Part shown: positions 1 to 8,539 of the stretch, one piece after another
How positions within the stretch are numbered: position 1 is the first letter of the stretch
Layout of the letters: each line of letters opens with the position of its first letter
From: JBDTDV01 sp039922875
GTDB lineage: Bacteria > Actinomycetota > Actinomycetes > Actinomycetales > Microbacteriaceae
NCBI GenBank assembly: GCA_039922875.1
Contig: JBDTDV010000070.1
Coordinates: 1-52,782 of the forward strand
Direction of reading: 5' to 3'
DNA length: 52,782 bases
Notes under the pieces: model-generated
What the model saw: only the letters and a program-made list of their open reading frames with translations
Told to the model about the DNA's origin: nothing
The model's database searches: none
Position numbers and translations under genes: made by a program

Positions 1-1329
1 GATCGGCGCGCCCAGCTGCAGACCAGCCTGATCCGCTCGCACGCCGCCGGTTCCGGTCCGGAGGTGGAGCGGGAAGTGGTGCGCGCGCTGATGCTACTGA
101 GACTTTCCACCCTGATGACCGCCCGCACCGGGGTGCGCGCCGAGACGGCACAGGCCTACGCCGCGGTGCTGAATGCCGGAGTCACCCCGGTGGTCCGCGA
201 GTACGGCTCGCTCGGCTGCTCAGGAGACCTCGCGCCGTTGGCACACTGCGCGCTGGCCGTCACCGGCGAGGGGGAGGTGCGCACGGCCGACGGCGAGCTG
301 ACCGACGCGGCGAGTGCCCTCGCCGCCGCCGGCATCCGCCCGGTACGCCTGGCCGAAAAGGAGGGGCTCGCGCTGATCAACGGCACCGATGGGATGCTCG
401 GCATGCTCGTGCTCGCCCTGCACGATCTGCGCCGGCTGCTGCAGAGCGCAGACATCGCCGCGGCTATGAGCATCGAGGGCCTGCTCGGAACCGACGCGGT
501 CTTCGCCGCCGACCTGCACGAACTGCGCCCGCAGGTCGGTCAGGCGGCATCCGCGGCCAACCTGCGCCGGCTGCTGGCCGGCTCCCCCATCGTCGCCAGC
601 CACGCCGGGCCGGAGGACACCACAGTGCAGGATGCGTATTCGATGCGCTGCGCGCCGCAGGTGCACGGGGCGGCCAGGGACACTGCTGCGCATGCGGCCG
701 CCATCGCCGACCGGGAGCTGTCCAGCGCTATCGACAACCCGGTGGTCACCCTTGACGGTCGGGTCGAATCCAACGGCAACTTCCACGGTGCGCCGATCGG
801 CTACGTGCTCGACTTCCTGGCGATCGCGGCAGCGGATGTCGCCAGCATGTCTGAGCGACGCACCGACCGGTTCCTGGACAGCGCGCGCAACAAGGGTCTG
901 CCGCCGTTCCTCGCGTACGAGGTAGGCGTGGACTCCGGGCTGATGATTGCCCAGTACACCGCGGCCGGGATCGTCTCGGAATTGAAGCGACTGGCCGTTC
1001 CCGCCTCTGTCGACTCGATCCCCTCCTCGGCCATGCAGGAGGACCACGTCTCCATGGGCTGGGCGGCCGCGCGAAAGCTCCGCCGGTCGCTCGACGGCCT
1101 TGGCCGGGTGATCGCAATCGAGATCATGACCGCAGCCCGGGCGCTGGATTTGCGCACCCCGCTGACCCCGGGGCCAGCCACCGAGGCGGTTCGCGCCCTG
1201 GTACGCGACCACGTGGCGGGGCCGGGCCACGATCGGTTCCTCTCACCGGAGATCGAAGCAGTCGTCGCGCTCGTCGCCAGCGGCGCGGTGGCGGATGCCG
1301 CGGCATCCGCAATCGGAGACCTCGCGTAA
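1..1329 (+). CDS. hutH: Histidine ammonia-lyase, 5' end missing
   Basis: Removes ammonia from L-histidine to give urocanate, the first step of histidine breakdown in the cytosol. The reading frame is open from base 1, so the true start lies upstream; about 442 residues are present, against about 510 in the family. The MIO-forming triad is Cys-Ser-Gly (bases 217-225, in GSLGCSGDLAPLAH) rather than the textbook Ala-Ser-Gly; as I recall this is the usual form in actinobacterial HutH. Other family blocks are visible (QDAYSMRCAPQVHG, SAIDNPVV, FHGAPIGY). It is the first visible gene of the operon, 46 bases before hutU. Confidence 0.95.
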   Translation, partial: DRRAQLQTSLIRSHAAGSGPEVEREVVRALMLLRLSTLMTARTGVRAETAQAYAAVLNAGVTPVVREYGSLGCSGDLAPLAHCALAVTGEGEVRTADGELTDAASALAAAGIRPVRLAEKEGLALINGTDGMLGMLVLALHDLRRLLQSADIAAAMSIEGLLGTDAVFAADLHELRPQVGQAASAANLRRLLAGSPIVASHAGPEDTTVQDAYSMRCAPQVHGAARDTAAHAAAIADRELSSAIDNPVVTLDGRVESNGNFHGAPIGYVLDFLAIAAADVASMSERRTDRFLDSARNKGLPPFLAYEVGVDSGLMIAQYTAAGIVSELKRLAVPASVDSIPSSAMQEDHVSMGWAAARKLRRSLDGLGRVIAIEIMTAARALDLRTPLTPGPATEAVRALVRDHVAGPGHDRFLSPEIEAVVALVASGAVADAAASAIGDLA

Positions 1330-1375
1330 GCGACGACAATCGTCACACAAGAACACAATCGAAGGAGTGAACGCG

Positions 1376-3061
1376 ATGAGCGGCCCACGAGAGATCCACG
1401 CGGCACACGGAACCGTCCTGACGGCCAAAAGCTGGCAGACGGAAGCACCGATGCGGATGCTGATGAACAATCTGGACCCCGCTGTCGCCGAACGCCCCGA
1501 GGACCTCGTCGTCTACGGCGGTACCGGCAAGGCGGCGCGGAACTGGGAGTGTTATGACGCGATCGTGCGCACCCTAACCACGCTCGAGTCGGACGAGACG
1601 CTCCTGGTGCAGTCCGGCAAGCCGGTCGGCGTGTTCCGCACCCACGAGTGGGCGCCGCGGGTACTGATCGCCAACTCGAACCTGGTGGGCGACTGGGCGA
1701 CCTGGCCGGAATTTCGCAAACTCGAGGCGGTCGGGCTGATGATGTACGGCCAGATGACCGCCGGGAGCTGGATCTACATCGGCACCCAGGGCATCCTGCA
1801 GGGGACTTACGAGGTCTTCGCCACCATCGCGGTCAAGCTCGCGGCCGCTCGCGGCGAGGCGGATCCGGAGGCCGCGACCTTGGCCGGCACCTTCACCCTC
1901 ACCGCCGGCTGCGGCGGCATGGGCGGCGCCCAGCCTCTGGCCGTCACCCTCAACGGCGGAGCGGTGCTCATCGTCGACGTCGACGAAGCCCGACTGCAGC
2001 GTCGCGTCGACCATGGCTACCTTGACGAGCTCGCGACCGATCTCGACGATGCGGTCGCCCGGGTCCTCGCCGCGAAGAAGGAGCACCGCGCGCTGTCGGT
2101 CGGTCTTGTCGGCAACGCCGCAACGGTATTCCCCGAACTGCTCGGCCGAAAACTGCCGATCGACATCGTCACCGACCAGACCAGCGCCCACGACCCGCTG
2201 AGCTATCTGCCGGAGGCCGTGACCGTCGCAGAATGGCACGAACTGGCCGCAACCGACCCGGAAGGCTTCACCAACAAGGCCCGCGCGTCCATGGCAAAGC
2301 ACGTCAACGCCATGGTTGGATTCCAGGATGCCGGCGCCGAGGTCTTCGACTACGGCAACTCAATCCGCGCTGAGGCCAGGCTCGGCGGGTGCGACCGGGC
2401 ATTCGAATTCCCCGGGTTTGTGCCCGCCTATATCCGCCCGCTGTTCTGTGAGGGCAAAGGCCCGTTCCGCTGGGCTGCGCTTTCCGGTGACCCGGCCGAC
2501 ATCGCACGCACCGACAGGGCGATCCTCGAGCTGTTCCCGAACGACAAACACCTGCACCGCTGGATTACGGCTGCCGCCGAGAAAGTGCATTTCGAGGGCC
2601 TGCCGGCCCGGATCTGCTGGCTGGGCTACAAGGAACGCCAGCTAGCCGGCCTGAAATTCAACGAGCTGGTGGCCAACGGCGAAATCAGCGCACCGATCGT
2701 GATCGGCCGCGATCACCTGGATGCCGGCTCGGTTGCCTCCCCCTACCGCGAAACCGAGGGGATGAAGGACGGCTCGGATGCCATCGCAGACTGGCCGCTT
2801 CTGAACGCGCTGTTGAATACGGCATCCGGGGCGACCTGGGTGTCGATCCACCACGGCGGCGGCGTCGGAATCGGTCGCTCCATCCATGCCGGCCAGGTCA
2901 CCGTCGCCGATGGCACCGTGCTGGCGGCGCAGAAGATCGAGCGGGTGCTGACCAACGACCCGGGCACCGGCGTGATGCGGCACGTGGATGCCGGCTACGA
3001 GCGCGCGGCGGAGGTCGCCCGCGAGCGCGGTTTGCGAGTGCCGATGTGGGAAGGCGAATGA
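1376..3061 (+). CDS. hutU: Urocanate hydratase
   Basis: Converts urocanate to 4-imidazolone-5-propionate using tightly bound NAD+. The 561 residues match the usual urocanase length. The Gly-rich block TAGCGGMGGAQPLA fits the NAD site, and the family signature GLPARICWLGYKER is present with its conserved Cys near residue 417. The ATG at 1376 is chosen because GAAGGAG (1361-1367) sits at the right distance and the following residues fit a urocanase N-terminus; an in-frame start at 1295 would overlap hutH and add 27 unlikely residues. Its stop overlaps the next ATG by four bases (ATGA), so the genes are translationally coupled. Confidence 0.96.
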   Translation: MSGPREIHAAHGTVLTAKSWQTEAPMRMLMNNLDPAVAERPEDLVVYGGTGKAARNWECYDAIVRTLTTLESDETLLVQSGKPVGVFRTHEWAPRVLIANSNLVGDWATWPEFRKLEAVGLMMYGQMTAGSWIYIGTQGILQGTYEVFATIAVKLAAARGEADPEAATLAGTFTLTAGCGGMGGAQPLAVTLNGGAVLIVDVDEARLQRRVDHGYLDELATDLDDAVARVLAAKKEHRALSVGLVGNAATVFPELLGRKLPIDIVTDQTSAHDPLSYLPEAVTVAEWHELAATDPEGFTNKARASMAKHVNAMVGFQDAGAEVFDYGNSIRAEARLGGCDRAFEFPGFVPAYIRPLFCEGKGPFRWAALSGDPADIARTDRAILELFPNDKHLHRWITAAAEKVHFEGLPARICWLGYKERQLAGLKFNELVANGEISAPIVIGRDHLDAGSVASPYRETEGMKDGSDAIADWPLLNALLNTASGATWVSIHHGGGVGIGRSIHAGQVTVADGTVLAAQKIERVLTNDPGTGVMRHVDAGYERAAEVARERGLRVPMWEGE

Positions 3062-4257
3062 ATCCCACCACCGCGCTGCTCGCCGAGATCGCCGACATCG
3101 GCCGCGATCCGCGTCGCGGCGGATACTCCCGGCACGTGTTCGACCCGGCCGACCGCCAGTTGCGCGAGTGGTTCACCGAGCGGGCTACCGGCCTCGGTCT
3201 GACGGTGCAGATCGATCGCAACGGGAACACCTGGGCTTGGTGGGGCGAACCGGGCGCGGATGCCGTGGTCACCGGCAGTCACCTCGACTCGGTGCCCGGC
3301 GGCGGTGCCTTCGACGGTCCGCTCGGTGTCGCCAGCGCCCTGGCCGCCGTCGACCGGCTCCGCGGTGACGGCTGCACACCGTCCCGCCCGTTCGCCATCC
3401 TGGTACCGGCCGAGGAAGAGGGCTCCCGCTTCGGCGTCGCGTGCCTTGGCACCCGGCTGATGACCGGAGCGATCGACCGGGAGCGCGCCGGTGCCCTCAC
3501 CGACGCGTCTGGGCAGACCTTCGCCGACGCGGCCCGCGAGGTCGGTCTCGACCCGAACCGGCTCGGCCACGACCCCGAGGCGCTGAACCGAATCGGCGTC
3601 TTTCTCGAACTGCACGTGGAGCAGGGCAAGGGCCTGGTCGAACTGGACCGGCCGGTGGCAGTGGCCTCGAGCATCCTGGCCCACGGGCGCTGGGCGCTGC
3701 GCTTCACCGGCCAAGGCAACCACGCCGGCACGACCGCGATACACGACCGGCGCGACCCGATGCTCGCCGCCGCCAGCGCCGTGCTCGCCGCCCGGGCAAG
3801 TGCGCTGGCCCATGCCGGCTCCCGCGCCACCGTCGGACGGCTGGAGCCGCTGCCCGGCGGAACGAACGTGATCGCATCCGAGGTGACACTGTGGCTCGAT
3901 GTGCGAGCGGGAACCGATGCCGACACCCGAGCCACGGTGCAGGAGATCGCGGCAACGGCAGCGGAGGCGGCGCGCGCCGAAGGATGCCTGCTGCAGCTGA
4001 CCGAGGAGTCTTACGGTTCCCAGGTGATCTTCGACACCACGCTGCGCGACCGGTTGGCCGACCTCTTGGCGGACGCGCCGATTCTGCCCACCGGCGCCGG
4101 GCATGACGCCGGCATCCTCGCCGCGCATGTTCCGACTGCGATGCTGTTCGTGCGCAACCCGAGCGGAATCTCGCACGCTCCGCAGGAGCACGCCACCGAC
4201 GACGATTGCCAGGCCGGCACCGACGCGCTGGCAGCCTGCCTCCGGGAGCTGCTGTGA
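3058..4257 (+). CDS. M20-family amidohydrolase (allantoate/carbamoyl amino acid hydrolase type), candidate N-formylglutamate deformylase
   Basis: Zinc-dependent peptidase-fold amidohydrolase of 399 residues. Metal-site residues are visible: His75-x-Asp77 in GSHLDSVPGG, Asp86 in AFDGPLG, Glu119-121 in PAEEEGSRFG, His in ELHVEQGKG and the C-terminal SHAPQEHA. By homology alone it would be called allantoate amidohydrolase or N-carbamoyl-L-amino acid hydrolase. It lies in the hut operon between hutU and hutF, with ATGA and GTGA overlaps on both sides, and no other deformylase (HutG) is seen. HutF makes N-formylglutamate, so I infer that this enzyme releases formate and glutamate. The same gene order occurs, as I recall, in Streptomyces. 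Start ATG 3058 follows GGAAGG. Confidence 0.85.
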   Translation: MNPTTALLAEIADIGRDPRRGGYSRHVFDPADRQLREWFTERATGLGLTVQIDRNGNTWAWWGEPGADAVVTGSHLDSVPGGGAFDGPLGVASALAAVDRLRGDGCTPSRPFAILVPAEEEGSRFGVACLGTRLMTGAIDRERAGALTDASGQTFADAAREVGLDPNRLGHDPEALNRIGVFLELHVEQGKGLVELDRPVAVASSILAHGRWALRFTGQGNHAGTTAIHDRRDPMLAAASAVLAARASALAHAGSRATVGRLEPLPGGTNVIASEVTLWLDVRAGTDADTRATVQEIAATAAEAARAEGCLLQLTEESYGSQVIFDTTLRDRLADLLADAPILPTGAGHDAGILAAHVPTAMLFVRNPSGISHAPQEHATDDDCQAGTDALAACLRELL

Positions 4258-5606
4258 CGATCTGGGCCGAGCGCGCCCTGCTGCGAACCGGAGCCGGCGT
4301 AGACTTCATTGACGGCGTGCGGATCGAAACGGACGCCGACGGCCGAGTGGCCGACATCCGCACCGGCGTCGCACCCGAGGTAGTCGACACGCCCGAGATA
4401 GTCGTTGCCCCCGGCGCTTCCGACACGCCCGACGCACCCGGAATTCGCCTCGGGCTGGTGGTCCCCGGCTTCGGAAACGCTCACTCCCACGCGTTCCACC
4501 GCACCCTGCGCGGCCAGACCCACGACGGCACCGGCGACTTCTGGGTGTGGCGCGAGGCGATGTATCGGGCCGCCGGTCGCCTCAATCCGGACTCGTACCG
4601 GCTTGTGGCCACCGCCGTGTTCGGCGAGATGGTCCGCTGCGGGTACACGGCCGTCGGCGAATTCCACTATCTGCACCATCAGCCAGACGGCACGCCGTAC
4701 CGGCCGCGGCACAGCATGGAACTCGCGTTGGTCGACGCAGCGGAGGCGGTCGGCATCCGTCTGGTGTTACTCGACACCTGCTATCTGGCCGGCGGGATCG
4801 GCCGTGGGCTTCAGCCAGGCCAACGCCGCTTCTCCGATCTCAGCGCGGGTGCCTGGCTGGACCGCTGGCACGCCCTGCGGGAGGCCATCGCCGGCCGGCG
4901 TCGGGTCACGCTCGGCGCAGCCATCCACTCCGTGCGGGCGGTGCCCCGCGAGGCTTTGGCCGAAATCGCCCGCGAACTGCCCGGCGATGTTCCGCTGCAT
5001 ATTCACCTTTCTGAGCAGCCGCAGGAGAACGCAGACTGCGTCGCCGCGTATGGCTGCACCCCGACCGCGCTGCTGGAGCGCCTTGGCCTACTCGGCGAAC
5101 GCCTCACCGCGGTGCATGCCACGCACCTGAGCGATGACGACGTCCGGATGCTGGGCGAAGCACATGCCGGAATCGTTATCTGCCCATCCACCGAAGCCGA
5201 CCTCGGCGATGGCATCGGACCGGCTCGGCGTCTTGCCGAGGCCGGCGCACGACTTTCGATCGGTTCTGACCAGAATGCGGTGATCGATCCGCTGCTGGAA
5301 TTGCGCGGCCTCGAATACGGCGAACGACTGGCCACCGGGACTCGCGGACGGTTCAGTCCCAGTCAACTGTGGGAGATCGGCACCGCGGGCGGGTACCGGG
5401 CGCTTGGGCTTGGTGGCCGAGCGACGGGCCTGGCCGTCGGTGATCTCTGCGACCTGGTCGAACTCGACCCGGGCTCACTGCGCACCGCCGGCGCCACGCC
5501 GGCGCAACTGCCGATGGTGGCGACGGCGTCTGACGTGATGAACGTTCTCATCGGTGGCCAGATCGTCCGCAGTGGAACCGAGCCAGAAACTCAGGAGGCA
5601 CCATGA
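4254..5606 (+). CDS. hutF: N-formimidoyl-L-glutamate deiminase
   Basis: Amidohydrolase-superfamily enzyme that removes the imino nitrogen of formiminoglutamate as ammonia, giving N-formylglutamate. The 450-residue protein has the metal-binding pair His77-x-His79 (GNAHSHAFHRTLRG), a second-strand block HIHLSEQPQEN, then HATHLSD and the late metal-site Asp in IGSDQNAV. The GTG start at 4254 overlaps the preceding stop (GTGA), follows CGGGAG and gives a normal N-terminus; in-frame starts further upstream would lie deep in the previous gene. Its own stop overlaps hutI by ATGA. Other HutF-type deaminases act on related substrates, but the position between hutU and hutI makes this call firm. Confidence 0.93.
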   Translation: MTIWAERALLRTGAGVDFIDGVRIETDADGRVADIRTGVAPEVVDTPEIVVAPGASDTPDAPGIRLGLVVPGFGNAHSHAFHRTLRGQTHDGTGDFWVWREAMYRAAGRLNPDSYRLVATAVFGEMVRCGYTAVGEFHYLHHQPDGTPYRPRHSMELALVDAAEAVGIRLVLLDTCYLAGGIGRGLQPGQRRFSDLSAGAWLDRWHALREAIAGRRRVTLGAAIHSVRAVPREALAEIARELPGDVPLHIHLSEQPQENADCVAAYGCTPTALLERLGLLGERLTAVHATHLSDDDVRMLGEAHAGIVICPSTEADLGDGIGPARRLAEAGARLSIGSDQNAVIDPLLELRGLEYGERLATGTRGRFSPSQLWEIGTAGGYRALGLGGRATGLAVGDLCDLVELDPGSLRTAGATPAQLPMVATASDVMNVLIGGQIVRSGTEPETQEAP

Positions 5607-6859
5607 CGAGCGAGTTGATCACCGACATCGGCGAGCTGGTGACGAACGGCGCAGCCGTCGGCGAGCTCGGCATCCGGCACGACGCCGCGCTGATCGTGGA
5701 GAACGGCCAGGTTGCCTGGATCGGAGCCGCCCTCGACGCACCCGCGGCAGACCGGTCGATCAGCGTCGACGGCGACGCCGTGATCCCCGGCTTTGTGGAC
5801 AGCCACAGCCACCTGGTCTTCGCCGGCGACCGTTCAGCCGAGTTCGAGGCGCGAATGAGCGGGCAGCGCTACGAGGCCGGCGGTATCCGTAGCACCGTCG
5901 CTGCCACCCGCGCCGCGACCGACGACGAGCTGCTGGCCCGGTTACACGGCTTCATCGCCGAGCTCCTGGGCCAGGGCACCACGACGGTCGAGGTGAAAAG
6001 CGGCTACGGGCTCACCGTGGACGACGAGCGTCGACTGCTGGAACTCGCCGGCCAGGTCACCGACGAGGTGACATTCCTCGGCGCTCATGTGATCCCGACC
6101 GAATATGCTGACCGACCGGGCCAGTATGTGGATCTGGTCGTCGGCCCGATGCTGGCGGCCTGCGCCCCGCACGCGAAGTGGATCGACGTGTTCTGCGAGC
6201 GCGGGGCGTTCGACGCGCAGCAGAGTCGTCGCATCTTGACCGCCGGTGCGGCGGCCGGCCTCGGCCTTCGGGTACACGCAAGCCAGCTCGCTGCCGGGCC
6301 GGGCGTGCAACTCGCGGTCGAACTCGGCGCCGCGAGCGTCGACCACTGCACCTTCCTCACCGATGCGGATGTCGCGGCCCTAGCCGGCTCCGATACGGTC
6401 GCGACCCTGCTCCCCGGCGTCGAGTTCTCCACCAGACAGCCGTATCCGGACGCCCGCCGGCTGATCGACGCGGGTGCCACCGTCGCGATCGCCTCCGACT
6501 GCAACCCAGGCTCATCGTTCACCTCGTCGATGCCGTTCTGCATCGCGGTCGCGGTCCGGGACATGCGGATGACCCCAGCCGAGGCACTCTGGTCGGCCAC
6601 CGCCGGCGGCGCGGCAGCACTTCGGAGAACCGACATCGGGCGCCTCGCAGTCGGATGCCGCGCCGACCTGGTCCAGCTCGCGGCCCCCTCCTACCTGCAC
6701 CTGGCTTACCGACCCGGTGTGCCGCTGGCCCACCGGGTCTGGAAGGATGGGGCGCCGCAGGTTCCGGAGAGCTCGACCACGGCGCAGACCGATACGGGCA
6801 CCCCGGTCAATTCGAGCGCGAGCCGCTCACGGTCTGCGTCCAGCTCGAGGCAATCATGA
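5603..6859 (+). CDS. hutI: Imidazolonepropionase
   Basis: Opens the ring of 4-imidazolone-5-propionate to formiminoglutamate. The metal pair His68-x-His70 (DSHSHLVFAGD), the GQRYEAGGIRSTV block, HASQLA, DHCTFL and the late ASDCNPGSSF motif are all present. AGGAGG before ATG 5603 is a strong ribosome site. The family-like part ends near VWKDG (about base 6750); the last 35 or so residues are Ser/Arg-rich and are read from the antisense of hutD, so the natural C-terminus seems to have been replaced or run through. A diverged copy of its last 70 conserved codons lies at 7500-7752. Confidence 0.95.
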   Translation: MTSELITDIGELVTNGAAVGELGIRHDAALIVENGQVAWIGAALDAPAADRSISVDGDAVIPGFVDSHSHLVFAGDRSAEFEARMSGQRYEAGGIRSTVAATRAATDDELLARLHGFIAELLGQGTTTVEVKSGYGLTVDDERRLLELAGQVTDEVTFLGAHVIPTEYADRPGQYVDLVVGPMLAACAPHAKWIDVFCERGAFDAQQSRRILTAGAAAGLGLRVHASQLAAGPGVQLAVELGAASVDHCTFLTDADVAALAGSDTVATLLPGVEFSTRQPYPDARRLIDAGATVAIASDCNPGSSFTSSMPFCIAVAVRDMRMTPAEALWSATAGGAAALRRTDIGRLAVGCRADLVQLAAPSYLHLAYRPGVPLAHRVWKDGAPQVPESSTTAQTDTGTPVNSSASRSRSASSSRQS

Positions 6860-7347
6860 TGACCGAGCTCGGCGACCATCGTGCCGGCAACCGTTACGGC
6901 CACACCCTCGCCCGTGTTGAACACCAGAACCTTCTGCGCGGATGAGACCACCGGCTCCGGCTGCGCCACGGTGACCCAACGCATCCGGGCCGCAACGCGA
7001 TATGACGCATAAATCAGGTTGAAGTCACGGATCGCGCCGCCGAGCAGTTCACACCGGGTGTTTGCCGCCCCATCGAACGAGAAGGCGTCGAAGGGCTTCA
7101 AAACTCGGGAGCGGACACCGTCAACGGTGAGTACCATCCCATCGCCCTCCAGGACCGAAATGATCCGTCGATAACCGGGAAATGCCGAGAACGGACCGGC
7201 CGACGGGACATCGGCAATCGACAGCCGCCACAACATCTCCCGCGATGTCGCGGCATCGACCCGAGCAACCTCCAGTGTGCTGCCGGCGCCGTTCTTCCAC
7301 GGCATCCTGCCATAGCCCGCTGCCCGGTGGACTCGGGCACCGGTCAT
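6706..7347 (-). CDS. hutD: HutD/Ves family protein
   Basis: Small cupin-like protein of 213 residues found with hut genes; in pseudomonads it is linked to control of hut expression, but its biochemistry is unsettled. Family features are the N-terminal block YGRMPWKNGAGST, WRLSIADVPSAGPFSAFPG and the DFNLIY segment. The ATG at 7347 is chosen because homology begins just after it; an open frame continues upstream to 7839 but that part is non-conserved and reads through gene remnants. It converges on hutI with a 154-base 3' overlap, which is unusual. No clear Shine-Dalgarno is seen. Confidence 0.85.
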   Translation of the reverse strand: MTGARVHRAAGYGRMPWKNGAGSTLEVARVDAATSREMLWRLSIADVPSAGPFSAFPGYRRIISVLEGDGMVLTVDGVRSRVLKPFDAFSFDGAANTRCELLGGAIRDFNLIYASYRVAARMRWVTVAQPEPVVSSAQKVLVFNTGEGVAVTVAGTMVAELGHHDCLELDADRERLALELTGVPVSVCAVVELSGTCGAPSFQTRWASGTPGR

Positions 7348-7378
7348 GATTCTACGATAGCGAATATCCCGCCTAGCT

Positions 7379-7495
7379 TCACTGACCGTAGTGCTCGCGG
7401 ACCTGCAGGATGACAATTTCGTCGCCGACGACCAGATGGACCAGTTGGTGCTCTTCGCTGATCTGTCTGAACCAGCTCCCGGCAAAGGCGTGGCG
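7379..7495 (-). pseudogene. Remnant of YoeB/Txe-type toxin C-terminus
   Basis: The minus strand encodes about 38 residues ending at a stop at 7379, with FRHAFAGSWFRQISEEHQ followed by LVHLVVGDEIVILQVREHYG. This is the C-terminal pattern of YoeB/Txe mRNA interferases: a Gly-x-Trp-Ser-Arg-Arg-Ile-like strand, EHRLVY-like strand, then hydrophobic strand and Cys/Arg-x-His-Tyr-Gly end. The N-terminal half and any YefM-type antitoxin are absent; upstream the sequence switches to hutI antisense. It is therefore a dead fragment lying directly upstream of hutD on the same strand. Confidence 0.6.
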
Positions 7496-7499
7496 GAAT

Positions 7500-7752
7500 T
7501 GCATCGCGGTCCCGGTCCGGGACATGCGGATGACCCCGGCCGAGGCCCTCTGGTCTGCCACCGCCGGCGGCGCGGCAGCGCTTGGGAGCACCGACATCGG
7601 GCGCCTCGCACTCGGATGCCACGCCCAACTGGGCCAGCTCGCCGCCGCCCTACCTGCATCTGGCGTACCGGCCCGGCGTGCCCCTCACCCGCAGGGTCTG
7701 GAAAGACGGCATCAGCATCCTCCCATTTGATAAAGCACACCGCTTGATATAA
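7500..7752 (+). pseudogene. Diverged, frameshifted copy of the hutI 3' end
   Basis: Bases 7500-7709 match 6539-6750 of hutI at about 88% by eye, including the ATAGGAAAL segment and the RVWKDG end. A two-base deletion near 7642 breaks the frame; after it the reading frame runs through GVPLTRRVWKDG to a stop at 7750-7752. Because the copy is diverged rather than identical it looks like the tail of a second hutI allele or an old duplication, not a recent repeat. Confidence 0.8.
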
Positions 7753-7828
7753 CTTTCGAAGACCGACCCGAGCGATCAAGGTGGTTCCGACCGCGCGGCC
7801 GTGTTTCGTCAGTGGACCCGGGGTGCTC

Positions 7829-8539
7829 ATGCTGCACATTGATTTCGTTTCCGATTCGACCCTGACTCAGATCGTCCTGCTGTTACTGGCGTTCGTGCTC
7901 TCGGCCATTGTCGGACTCGAGCGCGAACGCAACAACAAGAGCGCCGGCCTTCGCACACACACCCTGGTCGGTGTCGGCGCCGCCGTCTTCACCCTGGTGT
8001 CGGCGTACGGCTTCGAGAACGTGATCGGCGCCGACGTGGTCCTGGACCCATCCCGAATCGCGGCGCAGATCGTGTCGGGCATCGGATTCCTCGGTGCCGG
8101 CGTGATCTTCGTGCGACAGAACATCGTCAACGGCCTCACCACCGCCGCCTCGATCTGGGTCACTGCCGCCATCGGAATGGCGTGCGGGGCGGGGATGCCG
8201 ATCATCGCGGCGATCGCCACCGGATTGCATCTGCTCACTGTCAGCGTCCTGGCCGTCGTCGGGCGGATCCTGCCGCCGAAGGACCGGCACCAGATCTTCG
8301 TCATCGTTTACAAGGAGGGGCGCGGCGTGATGCGCCAGACACTGGCGCGGTCAACCGGTCTCGGCTACCAGGCCTCGCTCACCAAGACGGACAGGTCAGA
8401 GGCTCCCGGCAAGGCAACCCGGGTGCAGGCGAGCATGCTGTTCCGCGGCGGAAAGGCGCCCGTCGAGGACCTGATCGAATCTCTGTCCGAGATCAAGGGC
8501 ATGATTTCGGTTCAGGTCAACAGCGAGGAGAACGACTAG
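7829..8539 (+). CDS. MgtC/SapB family membrane protein
   Basis: Inner-membrane protein of 236 residues. The N-terminal MgtC domain is clear: LSAIVGLERERNNKSAGLRT, LVGVGAAVFTLVSAYGF, QIVSGIGFLGAGVI and LTTAASIWVTAAIGMACG, giving about four or five membrane segments, followed by a soluble ACT-like tail after residue 145. MgtC proteins are linked to survival in low magnesium or in host cells, though the molecular role is debated. ATG 7829 is chosen as the start just before the first membrane segment; GTG 7823 is an alternative. It ends at TAG 8537-8539, sharing the palindrome CTAG with the stop of the convergent RND gene. Confidence 0.85.
   Translation: MLHIDFVSDSTLTQIVLLLLAFVLSAIVGLERERNNKSAGLRTHTLVGVGAAVFTLVSAYGFENVIGADVVLDPSRIAAQIVSGIGFLGAGVIFVRQNIVNGLTTAASIWVTAAIGMACGAGMPIIAAIATGLHLLTVSVLAVVGRILPPKDRHQIFVIVYKEGRGVMRQTLARSTGLGYQASLTKTDRSEAPGKATRVQASMLFRGGKAPVEDLIESLSEIKGMISVQVNSEEND

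Larger units (their letters stand above)
7348..7828. other. Non-coding scar with two gene remnants
   Basis: This 481-base stretch has no intact gene. It holds the dead end of a YoeB-like toxin (minus strand, 7379-7495) joined at about base 7500 to a diverged hutI 3' end (plus strand, 7500-7752). The remainder, about 7753-7828, is the upstream region of the MgtC-like gene, where I see no convincing promoter. Confidence 0.7.

Noticed and set aside
217..225. Cys-Ser-Gly instead of Ala-Ser-Gly in HutH as a novel active site
   Set aside because: As far as I recall this form is normal in actinobacterial histidine ammonia-lyases, so it is not a new finding.
2995..4191. 398-residue open frame on the minus strand
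   Set aside because: Antisense of the M20 hydrolase, which has intact catalytic motifs.
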